Positions 12,238-23,805 are shown, numbered from the stretch's first letter. The stretch: DNA of 64,000 nt from Rhipicephalus microplus (GCF_043290135.1 NC_134710.1:139262332-139326331); one strand, 5' to 3'. Numbers and translations: made by a program. The notes: generated by a model from the sequence alone, not told the origin.

Positions 12238-12772
12238 ATTAACGGCTCGAACTCTTTGTTGCGTGAAAGTTCCCTACGAGGCTCATCTCTTCGACACCAC
12301 CACGGAGTCGGCTTTCTTCTACGGTGTGTTCCACGGACACCTTTGTTCTCGCTGAGCGCTTGGCGCATCTTCTTTAGACGAGCGCCACCAGTCATGCCGG
12401 CAAAAAGACGGAAATTCATTGCGTCGATCGTGTAGCATGAGCGGGAAGCAGATGGAGACACATGCGAGACGGGAGCTATTGACCAACAAACAACAACCAG
12501 GGAAAAAAAATTGCAGCCTCATTGGCCGCATCAGCCGATGGGAAGCGAGAGACGGGGAGGCTCGCCTAGTGCGCATGCGCTCCGGCCAATGAGTGATCGG
12601 GAAGGCGGCTTCAGAAAAGGGGCGAGGGCAGTTGTTCCTTTTATGTGACATCATTTTGATGGGTGGCGAAATGCGCACAAAGAAATCAGCTTCAAAACGA
12701 GCTCAAGATGGCGGTGATTGCCCGACTGCTTCGCCAGCTGCACACGCGCGAAGTTTGAACAAATTTTACATT
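12238..12772 (+). repeat. Repeat R-A, copy 2
   Basis: Second copy of the 530-base repeat. Ends with AAGATGGCGG (a YY1-site-like motif) followed by a short open frame. Forms with copy 1 a direct repeat of 2.26-kb period. Confidence 0.8.
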
Positions 12773-14733
12773 TCGCAACTCCCGTAGTGACTTTATAACA
12801 AATTTTAACCCATTTATTGATCGAATTTTGCGTTTACAATTTCAGAACACGTGCGTATAGGATTAAAAATTCGAAACATCGACCTTTTGGTCATTTTTCA
12901 CCATTCTAGGGCCCGTGTAACAACTTCCCCACGATCGTGGCGATGCCTTAACGACTAAGCATAAAAAAGAGCAATAGCGAGATGGCCGGTGGCAATGAAC
13001 GTGCCATTTCGACTCACTGCCAGTGAGCTTATCACAGTCAGCAGCTCGTCGGGTGGCGGTGGGACAAGCACGTCATGGTGCCGTTCTCAAGTTCGCCGCA
13101 TTGTGCAAGGCCGCTTGCGCACGTTGCTCGCAAGAACCTGACAGGCTACCCGCTGCACTCTAGCACGATCCTGAGTGAAACATCCGCGAAGAATGCAAAA
13201 TCACGCATACATTGGACTGCAGGCGAACTGGCATGCGACAGTGAGAGTAGCTAGGGTAAGCGACATACTGCACGAAACTAGCCAGGGATGACTGGTTCGA
13301 CGTCAGTGGATCCTAATTCAGTGGAACGGCGAGAGTTCATTGTGAACGGGCGTTAGTTAACACGGGAAAAGGCTTAACTTGTCAGCGAGGGGTGTTTACA
13401 CTTTATTAATAAAAAATACACACATAAAAAACGTTTTGGCCACTATATGGCCGTTGATGGGCGACTCTATACACAACGAACTACTGGTATAACGACCATT
13501 TATCGCAGCACTTTCGAGTTCGTTATAAACGGGTTCGACTTTACCAGCAAAGCGTGGAATAAGTTGTGGATTTGTTGCATGGGGCGTTGCAAATGATGAC
13601 GCAGGACATAAGGATGTGGCAGAATACAGGAATACTTGTCCGAACCTCCGCGATGTGTGTGTGCACTTTGAAGATGTGCACAAAAATCTCCGGCGACACG
13701 TAGCACTTGCTGCCACACGAGACCAATCGTTCCTAGTTGTGTGCAGCACATCGCCTACACAGCTGATGCCGTTACTACCGGGGCGCTTTCGTACGCACGT
13801 GTTTGTCATAAAAAGTGTTCTTGATGCCCACTAATTTCCTGATCGCACACGGGCGGGGCGATGGCGAGCTGCTTTCATTCATGAAGACAGTGCGTCTATT
13901 CGGTGCACTTAGCCGATTTGCATAAAAAGGCCTGCATGAGTGATTAAAAGTGCACAGTATGCGGACAACTGTGCCACATCCAGTAACAAGCAGTTAGCTA
14001 CAAATGCTTATCATAAAGCTGATTAAGTCTCACTGGCGTGTTTGCTGCATTGCGGCTATCATGCCTCCGGGCATTTCCGGTGGTTATCTATTAGACATCA
14101 CTTCAATGCGCGGCAGTGTTGCGGAGTTGCCACTCCGGAATCTGAATGATTCCAGAATCATTCTACATTTTCGCGACCCCGGAATGAAATGGGGTCATTG
14201 CTTGGAGGAATGGAATGGGAATGGAATTAAGCGCCTTTTGCCTGGAATGAAATTACGTCTTTTACCGAAAAATAGAGCACGTGTCCGTCTACGTGCTGTT
14301 TCTCAAACTTCAAACATTCGTAAATCAGAGCCGCAAATTTAATAAAGCATGTGGGGATCTGAGGCACACCCGCGGCCATTTCGCGGGCATTCCGCCACAC
14401 GGCCACACCCTTTTGCTTTCCCGCTCTGTTAACACCACGTGGCGATAGATGGCGCCACGTGCGGGCACGGCACGCGGTGATCGTCCGCTGCAGTTAGTAG
14501 TGGTGGGGTCACCACAAGCAGCATTTTTGAAATTGCTTGGCTAATTAGAAGCACAATGCATTTATAAGCAACATGCCTACTGCAAGTTTGTCCTTATATT
14601 GACTGTGCTCTTCTGAAGCTTGCCTCTATTTTGCGATGCAATTTCATGTTGTGAGTGACCCGGTTAATTGCCTTAGCAGTGGCATTTAAAACATTTATTT
14701 TTGTCTTTAAGTTGCGTCGTCCCTGCCACGTTC
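12773..14733. other. Unassigned region in the putative SNRPD1 3' UTR intron
   Basis: No supported gene. A minus-strand open frame (13809-13396) is unlike any family I know. Degenerate GGAAT/GGAATG repeats lie at 14105-14230. Confidence 0.5.
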
Positions 14734-15006
14734 CTCGCGATCACGATGTAGGAATATTTAGGTGTTGACACTGCACGGGGCGGCGCGGCCAGATCTTGTT
14801 CGGCAAACCATGCGCTTCGCTCGAACGCCGGAAGACGGCGCGGCGCCATAAGGGCCTTTCTGGTTGGAACGTTGCGGCTGCCGAAGTGCAGATGTTGCGG
14901 GATCGTTCGATGTTGCGCCATGTAAGTTAAGTTTTTTTTTTAATTGCAGCAAGGCACATAATGATTGAAACTGCTGTCAACACCAAATCATTTTCCATTA
15001 CTGCCA

Positions 15007-15050
15007 TTTTTACTTGCTGAAACTGGCGTTCCAGTTTCAGCAAGTAAAAA
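15007..15050. repeat. Perfect 20-bp-arm hairpin
   Basis: Arms 15007-15026 and 15031-15050 (ACTTGCTGAAACTGG / CCAGTTTCAGCAAGT core), loop CGTT. Lies at the edge of a repeat-like insertion inside the P-like element. Confidence 0.85.
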
Positions 15051-15249
15051 AAAAAAGTGCCGCCATATCCACGAAGTGAATGATGATGAGTGGGCGAAAC
15101 TCCGGAGGTAAACCTGGTAAACCATGAGTCCTCTGTACATTTTGCCCACTCGATTTTATTACATCGCTCCCCCTAGCGTACGTCGCCGCACTAAATCGAA
15201 CGATTGCCTTCAACCAATGACACGCGCCATATGTGACATCATTCCTATT

Positions 15250-15460
15250 TTATAAGATCTCGTGTCTTTCATCAACTACAAGTACCACTTTCTAGTTTAT
15301 AACATCTTGCATCTTTTCATCATCAGCTACAAGTACCACCATCTAGTAAACACTACAAGAACTAAACGAGAGGTGGCTACATACAGGAGACGGTACCGCC
15401 ATCTAGTGAACACTGCAAGAACTAAACTAGAGGTGGCTATATACAGGGGACGCACAGCCC
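15250..15460 (+). repeat. Short tandem duplication, about 60-bp unit
   Basis: CATCTAGT(A/G)AACACT(A/G)CAAGAA recurs at 15340 and 15400 with its surroundings (AGAGGTGGCTA), preceded by two looser ~50-bp units (CTACAAGTACCAC). Confidence 0.7.
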
Positions 15461-16434
15461 ACGCCCTAAGGAGCTTCGCCCCTAAAAAATGTCCCTGGCG
15501 TTCTTCCTGTCAAGCTCGTCGTTTGCACTGATATCGGCGCTGCTGACCGGTTGTCTATCTCGGATATGCCCGCGCAGATATCATATACTTGTGCGACTGT
15601 ACATTGGGATTGGCAGATGTCAGTTGAGAATAATTGAAGTCGGCCTGGTAAAGCAGCTTGGTGGGCCACAAAATTCCCCACTGAACATTGTAGGGTGGGG
15701 CAAATTATACAATTTTACCAACATATTATGTGGAACGAAACGTACAGCAGGTGGAAACTTGTTCTGAGATGGCAGACTAAAACTTATTGCGCTGCTGCCT
15801 TGACATATGGCAAATAGTGTGTTTGTTAATTGCTTCTTTAGACCGCATCGGTCACCTAAATTATTTCTGAATAAATTTTGAACTTAGGCTAGTTGGTTCT
15901 TCTGCACATATTGAGGGAAAACCACGCGTAGACGAGGGCAATGGAAGGAAAACACTAGAAGTTGTTTTTGTGTTTTTCTTTCTTCGTCCTTGTCTATCAG
16001 CAGCTTTTCATCAAAATGTGCAGGGGCCTCAATTATTTCGTTTGTGGATTTTTTGACTATCAGACTCTTGATCCCAAGATGTTTTACTGATCAGGGAGCT
16101 GAACTGGGGCACACAAGGGTAACACCGACCGCACCATCAGCGAAAGAATGCAAAAGCTGCCCATGTCCCGTGTAATGTGCAGGATCTCATGTGATCCTTC
16201 AGGGTGTGAAACAAAATTTTCAGATAATGAAACAACAACATTCAGGACAAAAAACAAGAAATTGTATTTTTGTTCCACTGAAGCCAAAATAGCCAGTTTG
16301 TGTAACAGATACATTTATCAACATAAGTCACCATCCTCAGAGACTAGAGAAAACATAACACACAATGTAATGCAAGTTCAAGAGACAAGAGTACACACAT
16401 TGCCCCGCAAGTCTTAACAAAATGTACAAGTCAC

Positions 16435-16846
16435 CTTTCTGAGCGACAGTGGTTGGTGCGGGCCGCTTGCATGGCTGCTGGGCACACGTGTCTGCAGACT
16501 TTCGTTTTCTAGGCGGCTTTCTTGAAGTTGTCTGCTTTGTTAGATATTTGGGGCATCCCGGAAAAATGCTGGGTACAGCATTCGCCGATAGCACCGGTCT
16601 CTTCTTGGGTACATTTAAAAGCACGGGGCCATCGAACTCAGCGTAGTACGATTTTGATATCTCCTGCTCAGGAAAATGCTTCGCACAGATGCAGTGGCTC
16701 GGTTGCAATATTCTATCTGCTCTAGGTATGGCCCAGCGCCAAAGTTCAAGGCAAGCAGGCTCCGATGGAGCTTTGAAAAGCGGCACATGATCAACGCACC
16801 TTTGGTAGCCCGATCTGCAGTTGGGTACGAAACACTTCTTACCCAT
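16435..16846 (-). CDS. THAP-domain exon of the P-like element
   Basis: ATG at 16846; the exon probably ends at 16435, where AGAAAG|GTGACT is a good donor. It gives about 137 residues. A C2CH zinc module is complete: Cys5, Cys10, then Cys54 and His57 (CAKH), followed by the AVPSIFP box at residues 90-96, the hallmark at the end of the THAP fold. A basic stretch (RKPPRKRKS) follows. THAP domains are DNA-binding heads of P-element transposases and of host proteins derived from them. Location inside paired terminal inverted repeats argues for a transposase head. The catalytic RNase-H-like domain was not found in the rest of the element, so the exon may be a remnant or could be spliced to sequence I cannot recognise. 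Confidence 0.8.
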
Positions 16847-17315
16847 TACTGCGTCCTAGTCGACCTCTGAGCCAGGCTAGATTTCGCAAGCGTGCCACTT
16901 CAACACCGTGCACTGCAACAACAAACACATCACAGCCACCAAGCACACAAGCCGCGACATCCATGCACTGCGTCGGCCCGCTCCACCACGTGAGCTTGCA
17001 TAACGATCATTGCGGCTGGTCCCAAACCACGACGCAAAAGGCTACGCACGCCCAGCTGAAACATAAACGTCTAGTCCTTGTTGTGCACCCTGCAGTAGAA
17101 AACACCGAAAAACAGCTTTAACGGCACGGAAAGGCAAGCACAGCTCGTAACCACCGTAGCAGCGCACGCCACTCCGCAAGTGATTGCCGCCCCTTATTCG
17201 CAGCGCCCCGCGCTGCTGCGGACAGCGCATGTACTAAAAAGGGCGAACAAGATCTGGCCGCGTTCTCCGCCGCGGCGCCCGGTCCGTGTCAACACCTAAA
17301 TATTCCTACTCCGTG

Positions 17316-17965
17316 CTCACGATAGATATACGGTACAGTCGCCGGGCCAACGAGCACGCGCTGTTGTTACTTTACCTAGTCGAACGAGCCTTGCAAGAGA
17401 GCCGAAGGAGCACCTAACCCCATGGTGAAAAAAAAAGGGGGGGGGGGGGTTGAGTTGGGTGGTGGGTAGTGGTGAGAAAATTACTTGGCTTTGGTTCTAA
17501 TGCTGCTTGAGGTATCTTTGCCGCAGTACACCGGTGCCCTGCGAAAAGCAAATTGAGATTTAGAAGTGGCTGTAAGGTATAGCGGGACACTGAACAGCTT
17601 GCTAAGTTACTGGTGCATTTGTATGCCGCACGATTCTGAGTGCCATTATAATTACTGATGTATAAATGAGCTACTGGCAATCATTTGAAGCAGTGTATGA
17701 CATTAATGCTTTGCTATAAATACAATCTAAATTGTGGGCCAATTATTTTTTTCACCACCCCTGCTCCTCTGTTTTCTCCCAGATTTTAAAGTCGCGAGCT
17801 TGCCAGATTGATATTTATATTTGCAGAGTCTGTCAAATGATTTGACTGGTGCAGCAAAAGCTAATATGGACTTTATCATTGTTCGCTCAGCGGGGTGGTC
17901 CAAAATACTGATTTCATTGAAATGGCAGTGCTGGTGTTCACACTGCATTATTTAGATGATGTTGA
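17316..17965 (+). repeat. Repeat family X, right part of the copy split by the P-like element
   Basis: Aligns with 8205-8810: CGCCGGGCCAA, GCACGCGCTGTTGTTACTTT, CAATCATTTG(A/G)AGCAG and CATTGAAATGGCAGTGCT-like stretches. The matching left part is at 14710-14741. Confidence 0.7.
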
Positions 17966-18002
17966 GTGGTTTATACCAATTTTTTTAATGTAAGCCTTGT
18001 TT

Positions 18003-18593
18003 TTACACTGCCCCAAATTCAGTATTTAATGATAAAAAATGCATTTTTTTTTTTTTTCGTAACCTGCTCCCAATTTGGAATTTAGTGCTCCAAAAGTAAC
18101 ATTTTGCTGCTTCTAAAATTGCTCCAACTGGTATTTCGGCTGTTGCACCCCTGCATGCTTTGGCAGCATCGCGAAGGTGGTCAATGACCACGAGCCATCT
18201 CCGATGCTCTGGCCAGGCATGGAGGGCGCCGCGCGAGTCGATGGTTGAAACCCATTTGAAGGCATTGTCTTGAAAGCTGCAGAACACCAGCACTGCCCAA
18301 ACAGCCAACGGAAGCAAAGCGGCAGGCAAGCACCCGAAGTTCGACGATGCCAAACAGTCGAGCTGCTGCGATAGTTGCGTGAGTACACACAAGTGTACCG
18401 CGCCGTTGTCGTTGACAGAAAGAGATGAGCACAAAACACTATGCACAAAAGTAAGGTGATGCGCCGGCACAAGATAGACGACTTGCAGCTTTTCATGAAA
18501 ACACATGGGCATGCCGCGCTGCCTAATATTGTCACTCCCATGAGAAGGGTAGTTCCGGTCTGACGAAGTAAAATGGCCACGCTTTGCGCACAC
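18003..18593 (-). other. Unassigned 196-codon open frame
   Basis: A long minus-strand open frame beginning MCAKRGHFTSSD. I recognise no domain; the central segment LPLAVWAVLVF is hydrophobic. Nearby TGGAGCAATTTTAGAAGC-type sequence also recurs near 6.0 kb, so it may belong to a repeat. Confidence 0.25.
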
Positions 18594-19010
18594 CTTGCAT
18601 GATTAGTTTTGTTTTCGCCTGTCAATTTCGATCATAAATATATTTAACTACGTGAAACTTCAGCACATTTTAAAAATAGACACGCCCTCCCTAAACTGGC
18701 ATGCACTACAACTTAGTAATATGAACACAAGTGAATTAGTATAAGGTTAACAAATTTCTGTTAATTAGTTGCAACAGTGTCATGCTAACTATAGCAAAGT
18801 ATTTTTGCCTCAGCTCGTGTGCGAAAATGATAGGAGCATAAGATTTTTATTCAAAAGAATCTGTATACATCCTTTATATTTTGAGCAAACGTAACTTGAC
18901 CCCTCACTTCCATACATTAGTACTTATTAGAAAAAGCTTTTTGTTGAATTTGAGTAAATGTAGTCATAGTCAATTTTAATTTAAGTGTAAGCTGCTTTTT
19001 CTCCTTCCAG

Positions 19011-19335
19011 GTGGCCAACCAGACGACATTGGAAGATTGCAGCATCAGTTATGGGGGCTTTTTGGGAAGTCATTACAATTTCCAAGAGCCAACAAAACTT
19101 TTTTCTCTCTCTCTCATTACACTAGCCTCATCAGTAGTGTTTTGTTACTTCAACCATTATTCATGTCAACTTTATCTCTCATTACACTAGCCTCATCAGT
19201 AGTGTTCTATTAGTTCAAGCATCATGTCAACTTTTGCCGTTACCCCCTACTATTAAATGTTGACATAGTGACTTTAGGAATCAATTGTACATTCACAGAA
19301 ATCGAACCACAAAATAAACTGATTTCCTAAGTATG
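19011..19335 (+). other. Candidate 3'-terminal non-coding exon of SNRPD1
   Basis: A strong polypyrimidine tract and CTCCTTCCAG end at 19010. The following sequence has no long ORF and reaches an AATAAA at 19313-19318, just before a CA/TA microsatellite. It lies on the same strand as SNRPD1 and could pair with the donor at 9646. The exon contains a 65-bp-period direct duplication (CTCTCATTACACTAGCCTCA at 19111 and 19176). The link to SNRPD1 across 9.4 kb is inference; it could instead be the last exon of an unseen gene. Confidence 0.4.
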
Positions 19336-19360
19336 TATGTGTGTGTACAGACACACAAAT

Positions 19361-19447
<87 letters not shown>
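19361..19447. repeat. Compound (CA)n(TA)n microsatellite
   Basis: AC repeats to 19386, then uninterrupted AT repeats to 19447, just after the AATAAA of the candidate terminal exon. Confidence 0.97.
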
Positions 19448-19449
<2 letters not shown>

Positions 19450-19570
19450 CTGTCCATTTTTGTTTAGTTTTTCTTTATTAGCTACAAAATGAAATAAACA
19501 GCATAGCGAGTTGCACTGCATTCAATTTATGAGTGAGTGGAAGACTGTCACCATGTTATAGTATTCCTGC

Positions 19571-19725
19571 CATTTTCCATAGAGGGGAAAATGCTGTAGG
19601 CCTGTGTGCTCTTATTTGGGTCACGTTAAAGAACCCCAGGTAGTCGAAATTTCCGAAGCCCTCCACTACGGCGTCTGTCATAATCATATGGTGATTTTGG
19701 GATGTTAAACCCCACAAATCAATCA
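19571..19725 (+). mobile_element. Ruka-type SINE, copy 2, 5'-truncated
   Basis: Only the tRNA-unrelated body and 3' end remain (CACGTTAAAGAACCCCAGGT, then TCATAATCATATGGTGATTT). Confidence 0.8.
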
Positions 19726-20900
19726 TGTTATGTTCTTACATATTTTAATGTACAAGCATTTTGTGCTACTAGTTGTGCCTGGGCATGGCACTTAATTGAA
19801 TGATTTTGGTATAACCAGACCAATATCAATATAGTAGTTCATACTAATGATGTACTTGCAGTACAGATGTGTGGTTGAGTTTTGGCTTTAGCGTATCTCA
19901 GATTTGCACGTTTTGTACTGCTCTCTCACAACTAGATAATGTTGCAAAAAAAAATGGCAATAAAATCAATATTGTCACTTTGCAACAATGTTTAATGTCT
20001 TCATTCAACAACTACCTAATTGTGACACTTACGAAGACTGCTTGCTTGTGCAAACCATTTTACCTTTTTGTAAAGTTAGGTATATCCATAATTTCATGGC
20101 AAATATGTGCAAGTGACAAGACTGCACAATACATTCAGTGGCGACAGTCATTCTATACCTCACGAACACTTACTGCTGATCTTTGATTAAGTGAATATCA
20201 TTTTGGAATACAGTCAAATAAAATACACTGTCTCAAACAGGGTTCGAACTTGCTACTCTTTGTTGTGCTATTTCAGGCAACCGTGGCAGTTCCTTTGAAC
20301 AGGTGGCCAGTTATAGTATGTAGCTCAATGTGTGTCATGAGGTGGACTTGAGTAATATTCTTGATTGGGCTGGTTGGTGTATAGTTGATGGATAGAACAG
20401 GTCTTTAAAGTGGACCAGCTGATGACACAGTAGAATGAGAAAATGTTTTTTTTTTTTTTTTTTGCAAAAACCTTTGCAGTGCGCAGTGTTTTGAACACTA
20501 AAACAGGGAATTCATGTAACTGATACAAGTGGAAGCTCGGATACATCTTTCTGTTCGTGAAACATGTTGTTATCAAAAGAAAAATTTGCAACTATACTTG
20601 TCTCTCTGGCGTCTGCTTTCACGTGCAAGGCGAGTAAAGAGAACAGGCTGTGAAAAAAAATGGCTGCACCCGTCACAGCTGGTGTACTCTGCGTCGAATT
20701 TATCTAGTAGTCATCATGCACTGTGTGACCTGCAAGTTAAAAACTGGTGCTTTATTTGATTTAGATTAATGGGCTGACAGTAATGTATTTATGACTGTAT
20801 TTCTCAAATTCTTGAATTCTCTGTGCGTTATGCTTAACAGGTGTGGCTGCACAAACAGCTGGCATTTTGAATCGTTTCAACTAACTTTAAACGTATGCAT
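19726..20900. other. Region without recognised gene
   Basis: AT-rich, with a poly-T tract at 20446-20463. Short open frames only; nothing recognised. Confidence 0.5.
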
Positions 20901-21512
20901 GAAGAAAAACACGAGGACAGTGCTGACACTAACAACTAGCATTTATTGAAACCATACGCTTATATAGGTGTGACAATCTACAGATACAACATGTGCACAA
21001 ACATTGCAGAGACTAAACAGAATTTTTAAAAGAGTCGGACACTTGTTATGAAGGTACGTAGTCAATTTCTGACAGACAGCACAAATGATGGGGTGCTGAT
21101 ACATTCAGTGCCTTTCATTTTTAGGATGATAGCTTCTATTTTAACGCGAGCGTCCATGCCCTTCCTTTTAGCAATCACTTCTGTGCTGTCTTGTCAAAGC
21201 GTGCTTGGCACTCACATGTCCGACAGTAGGGTGAGAGGTGGCCTATGATGGCGCATGCCTTAACATTGTTCGTGTGTTCTCTGTCGTTCACGCAGGGTCC
21301 TGTCTTCCTTATGTACACCGATCCACATGACAGTAGTATGCTGTACCACCTTCTGGTCAGATGTCAGGTACATCTGCCTGTGCTGCACCTCTCATGATCT
21401 CTCGTCCTTGTTGAGGCATTCGCACATCATACATCCTTTCAGAGGGCCAGAACACACTACTTGGATGATGCCTTGCCGTTTTGCAATTTTCTCCAGGTTG
21501 TGGCTTAAGCCG
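20901..21512 (-). mobile_element. Penelope-like element, 3' part, minus strand
   Basis: Read on the minus strand: IHGLSHNLEKIAKRQGI-type RT-to-endonuclease linker, then a GIY-YIG-like block (SCGSVYI, CVND) and HLSPYCRTC with cysteines, interrupted by stops and shifts. The end at 20901-21015 is an inverted copy of 23072-23183. Joined head to head with the plus-strand copy at about 21512. Confidence 0.7.
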
Positions 21513-23183
21513 TGAATGAACTTAGGTTCTTGAACCTCGTCTTGACATTAGAATCGGAGCACATATGTTGGAGGTACGAACCCAGGTCAAGCCAGGGCTT
21601 CCGCCAGTCACTCCAAGAATGTCACCAAAGGACTGGTGTTCTCAGCTCTCTTAGCAGCTTAGAAAAGACATGCCCACATCAAATCCAACAGTTTCCAGCA
21701 TCAAGTCACAAATTTACAAGATGCTAGCGATTCAGTCCAGGTTGTCAGAGTCGTAGGCTTCTCAGTCCTCAGGAAAGTGAAAATGTGCAAAAGAAGGCAG
21801 CACGAAACCAAGGATCAGGGCTAGCAGCGTCAAGTACAAGTGGTTCCATATGTGCACAGTCTAAGCCACAACCTGAAGAAGATTGCAAAATGGCAAGGCA
21901 TCCAAGTAGTGTGTTCTGCCCCACTGAAAGGACGTATGATGAGCGAGCGCGTCAACAACAGGGAGGAGAGACTATGCAAGGTAAAGCTGTGGCAGTAGTA
22001 CGTGCCATTTCACCAGGAGGTGGTATACAGCATGCCACTGTCATGTGGATCGGTGTACATATAGGGTAGACGAGATGCTGTGTGAACGACAGAGAGAACA
22101 CGCGAACATTGTTAAAGGGACACTAAAGTCAATTAATAATTTATGTCTGAGTGAAAGCTCAATGTATGACATCTAAAACGACAATATTATCAACAGTGTC
22201 CTACTTACCGAGAAAGTATGGTAAATGCACAAGAACACAAGCGCCGCAGTAGGACATTTTCAAAATGATCCCGATGACATCAGACGGACTGCCTACAATT
22301 AATCACTAGTAATCGATCTAACTGCACTAAATAAAGAACCTTTCGTGCATCAAGAGACGCAATAAAATGCTGCTTGTTTGTTTCTGTTTGATTTATGGAA
22401 AAAAGAACCGCCGGGTATTACTATAGAGAATGGCGCCAGTGGTTCAAAAATTCAATTTTCGCATGGTTACAAGAGAAACGTGGTGCCAGCTAGTGGGGCA
22501 CAGTTGAAACAAAAACGTCTGCAATCTCGAAGCCAATGGCGGGAAATTGATCAATGGTCTTTGTTGCTGCAGTGGCTCCCGCTGCTTTCAGTCTCCTGCT
22601 ACTAGCGCAGTAAAGCCGGGCAATGTTGTGCATGGCAACAGTGACATGAGACGGTCCGGTCGATTCGCTTTTTGAGGTTGGTAATTTGAAGTGCACTAAC
22701 ACAATGCGGAGGGAGTACTATAACGTGATTTTATTACAAAATAGGCCCTTCCTTGGCATGAAAGTAGCACTAGGAGGTTTCTGGACTGCCATTTCAACAC
22801 TCAACGTCGACTTTATAGCTGGCTTTAGTGTTCCTTTAAAGCATGCACAGTCACAGGCCATCTCTCAGCCCATTGTCAGACATGTGTTCCAAGCATGCTT
22901 TAACAGCACGGAAGTGATTGCTAAAAGGAAGGACACCAGTGCTTGCATTATAATTGAAGCTATTGCCATAACAATGAAAGCACAGAATGTATCATTGCCC
23001 TCATCAGTTGCGCTATCTCGGACAGAAATTGGCTACGTACATAACGAGTTTTAAACCTCTTTGGTCTATGCAAGCTTTGTGCACATGTTTTCAACTGTAG
23101 ATTGCCACACCTATATATTCAGTGGAGGGTTTCAATAAATGCTAGTTGTTAGTGTCAGCACTGTCCTTGTGTTTTTTTTCGCC
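21513..23183 (+). mobile_element. Penelope-like element, 3' part, plus strand, split by a TTAA element
   Basis: Starts LRFLNLVLTLESEHICWRYE, a typical late RT/linker segment, then SLEKTCPHQIQ. In shifted frames it continues with the linker (HNLKKIAKWQG), a GIY-YIG-like block (LSCGSVYI, CVNDRE) and, beyond the insertion, ISQPIVRHVFQACFNST, ending at the shared terminal repeat. Stops and frameshifts show it is dead. PLEs combine a reverse transcriptase with a C-terminal GIY-YIG endonuclease and often occur as inverted partial copies. Confidence 0.72.
22116..22835. mobile_element. TTAA-type MITE, 720 bp, inserted in a Penelope-like element
   Basis: Ends AGGGACACTAAAG and, on the other strand, AGGAACACTAAAG. 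TTAA flanks at 22112-22115 and 22836-22839. The inverted Penelope-like copy at about 21.26 kb reads ACACGAACAATGTTAAGGCA without the insert, so the empty site is visible. No transposase. Confidence 0.88.
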
Positions 23184-23543
23184 TTGTATATGTTTAAGTT
23201 CATCTGCGAACATGCAAGATCACCAACTACCCCAGGTGCAAACCAATCTAAACAGCTTACCTTGCAAATAAAGATGAAATGTAACTTATACTTTGTGCTC
23301 AGCCTGAATTGATGCAAAATGATAGCTGATTTCACCATTCATTGGTTGCTGCCATTGTAGTGGCCAAATGCTGCCATTGCAGTGGCCAAAAGTAAACGCA
23401 CGTTTGGATCAAAGCGATTAGTTGTGTCTGGATGAGCGCTGCCATGTTGATTGTAACTGCATTTACCGGTGGTTGCTGATACTGAAATTAAGTGCAATGA
23501 CATCAATGTGATGAATCATCCATCAAAGTGATAAAACATGTAA

Positions 23544-23752
23544 CTGATTGATTAATATATGGCGTCTAAGGTTCCAAAACCACCACATGATTATGGGAGA
23601 TGCCATAGTGGAGGGCTCCGGACATTTCGACCACCTGTGGTTCTTTAACGTGCACCCAAATCTGAGCACACAGGCCTACAGCATTCTCACCTCCATCGAA
23701 AATGCAGCCGCTGCAGCCAGCTACCTTAGCCACTCGACCACCACGGCGGGGT
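23544..23752 (-). mobile_element. Ruka-type SINE, copy 3, minus strand
   Basis: Reverse complement of the SINE body, ending at the head sequence CCACCACGGCGGGG. Part of the tRNA-like B-box region is missing. Directly precedes the second copy of the 1.7-kb repeat. Confidence 0.85.
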
Positions 23753-23805
23753 GACAAAACACGTAGCAAACCACAAATGTCTCAATCCTGCCAATCATAC
23801 AGTAA

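Larger units (their letters stand above)
14742..17315 (-). mobile_element. P-superfamily-like DNA transposon, 2574 bp, non-autonomous or decayed
   Basis: Left end CACGATGTAGGAATATTTAG and right end (read on the minus strand) CACGGAGTAGGAATATTTAG continue as inverted repeats of about 65 bp, both including GGCCAGATCTTGTTCG. The flanks are CTCGCGAT (14734-14741) and CTCACGAT (17316-17323), an 8-bp target duplication with one mismatch, as expected of P elements. It carries a THAP exon on the minus strand. The remaining transposase cannot be traced, and the left half is filled with other repeats, so it is probably inactive. It sits inside repeat family X, whose uninterrupted copy is at 8.2 kb. Confidence 0.8.

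Noticed and set aside
13396..13809. 137-codon minus-strand ORF
   Set aside because: No recognised motif, no splice or promoter context; left as unassigned sequence.
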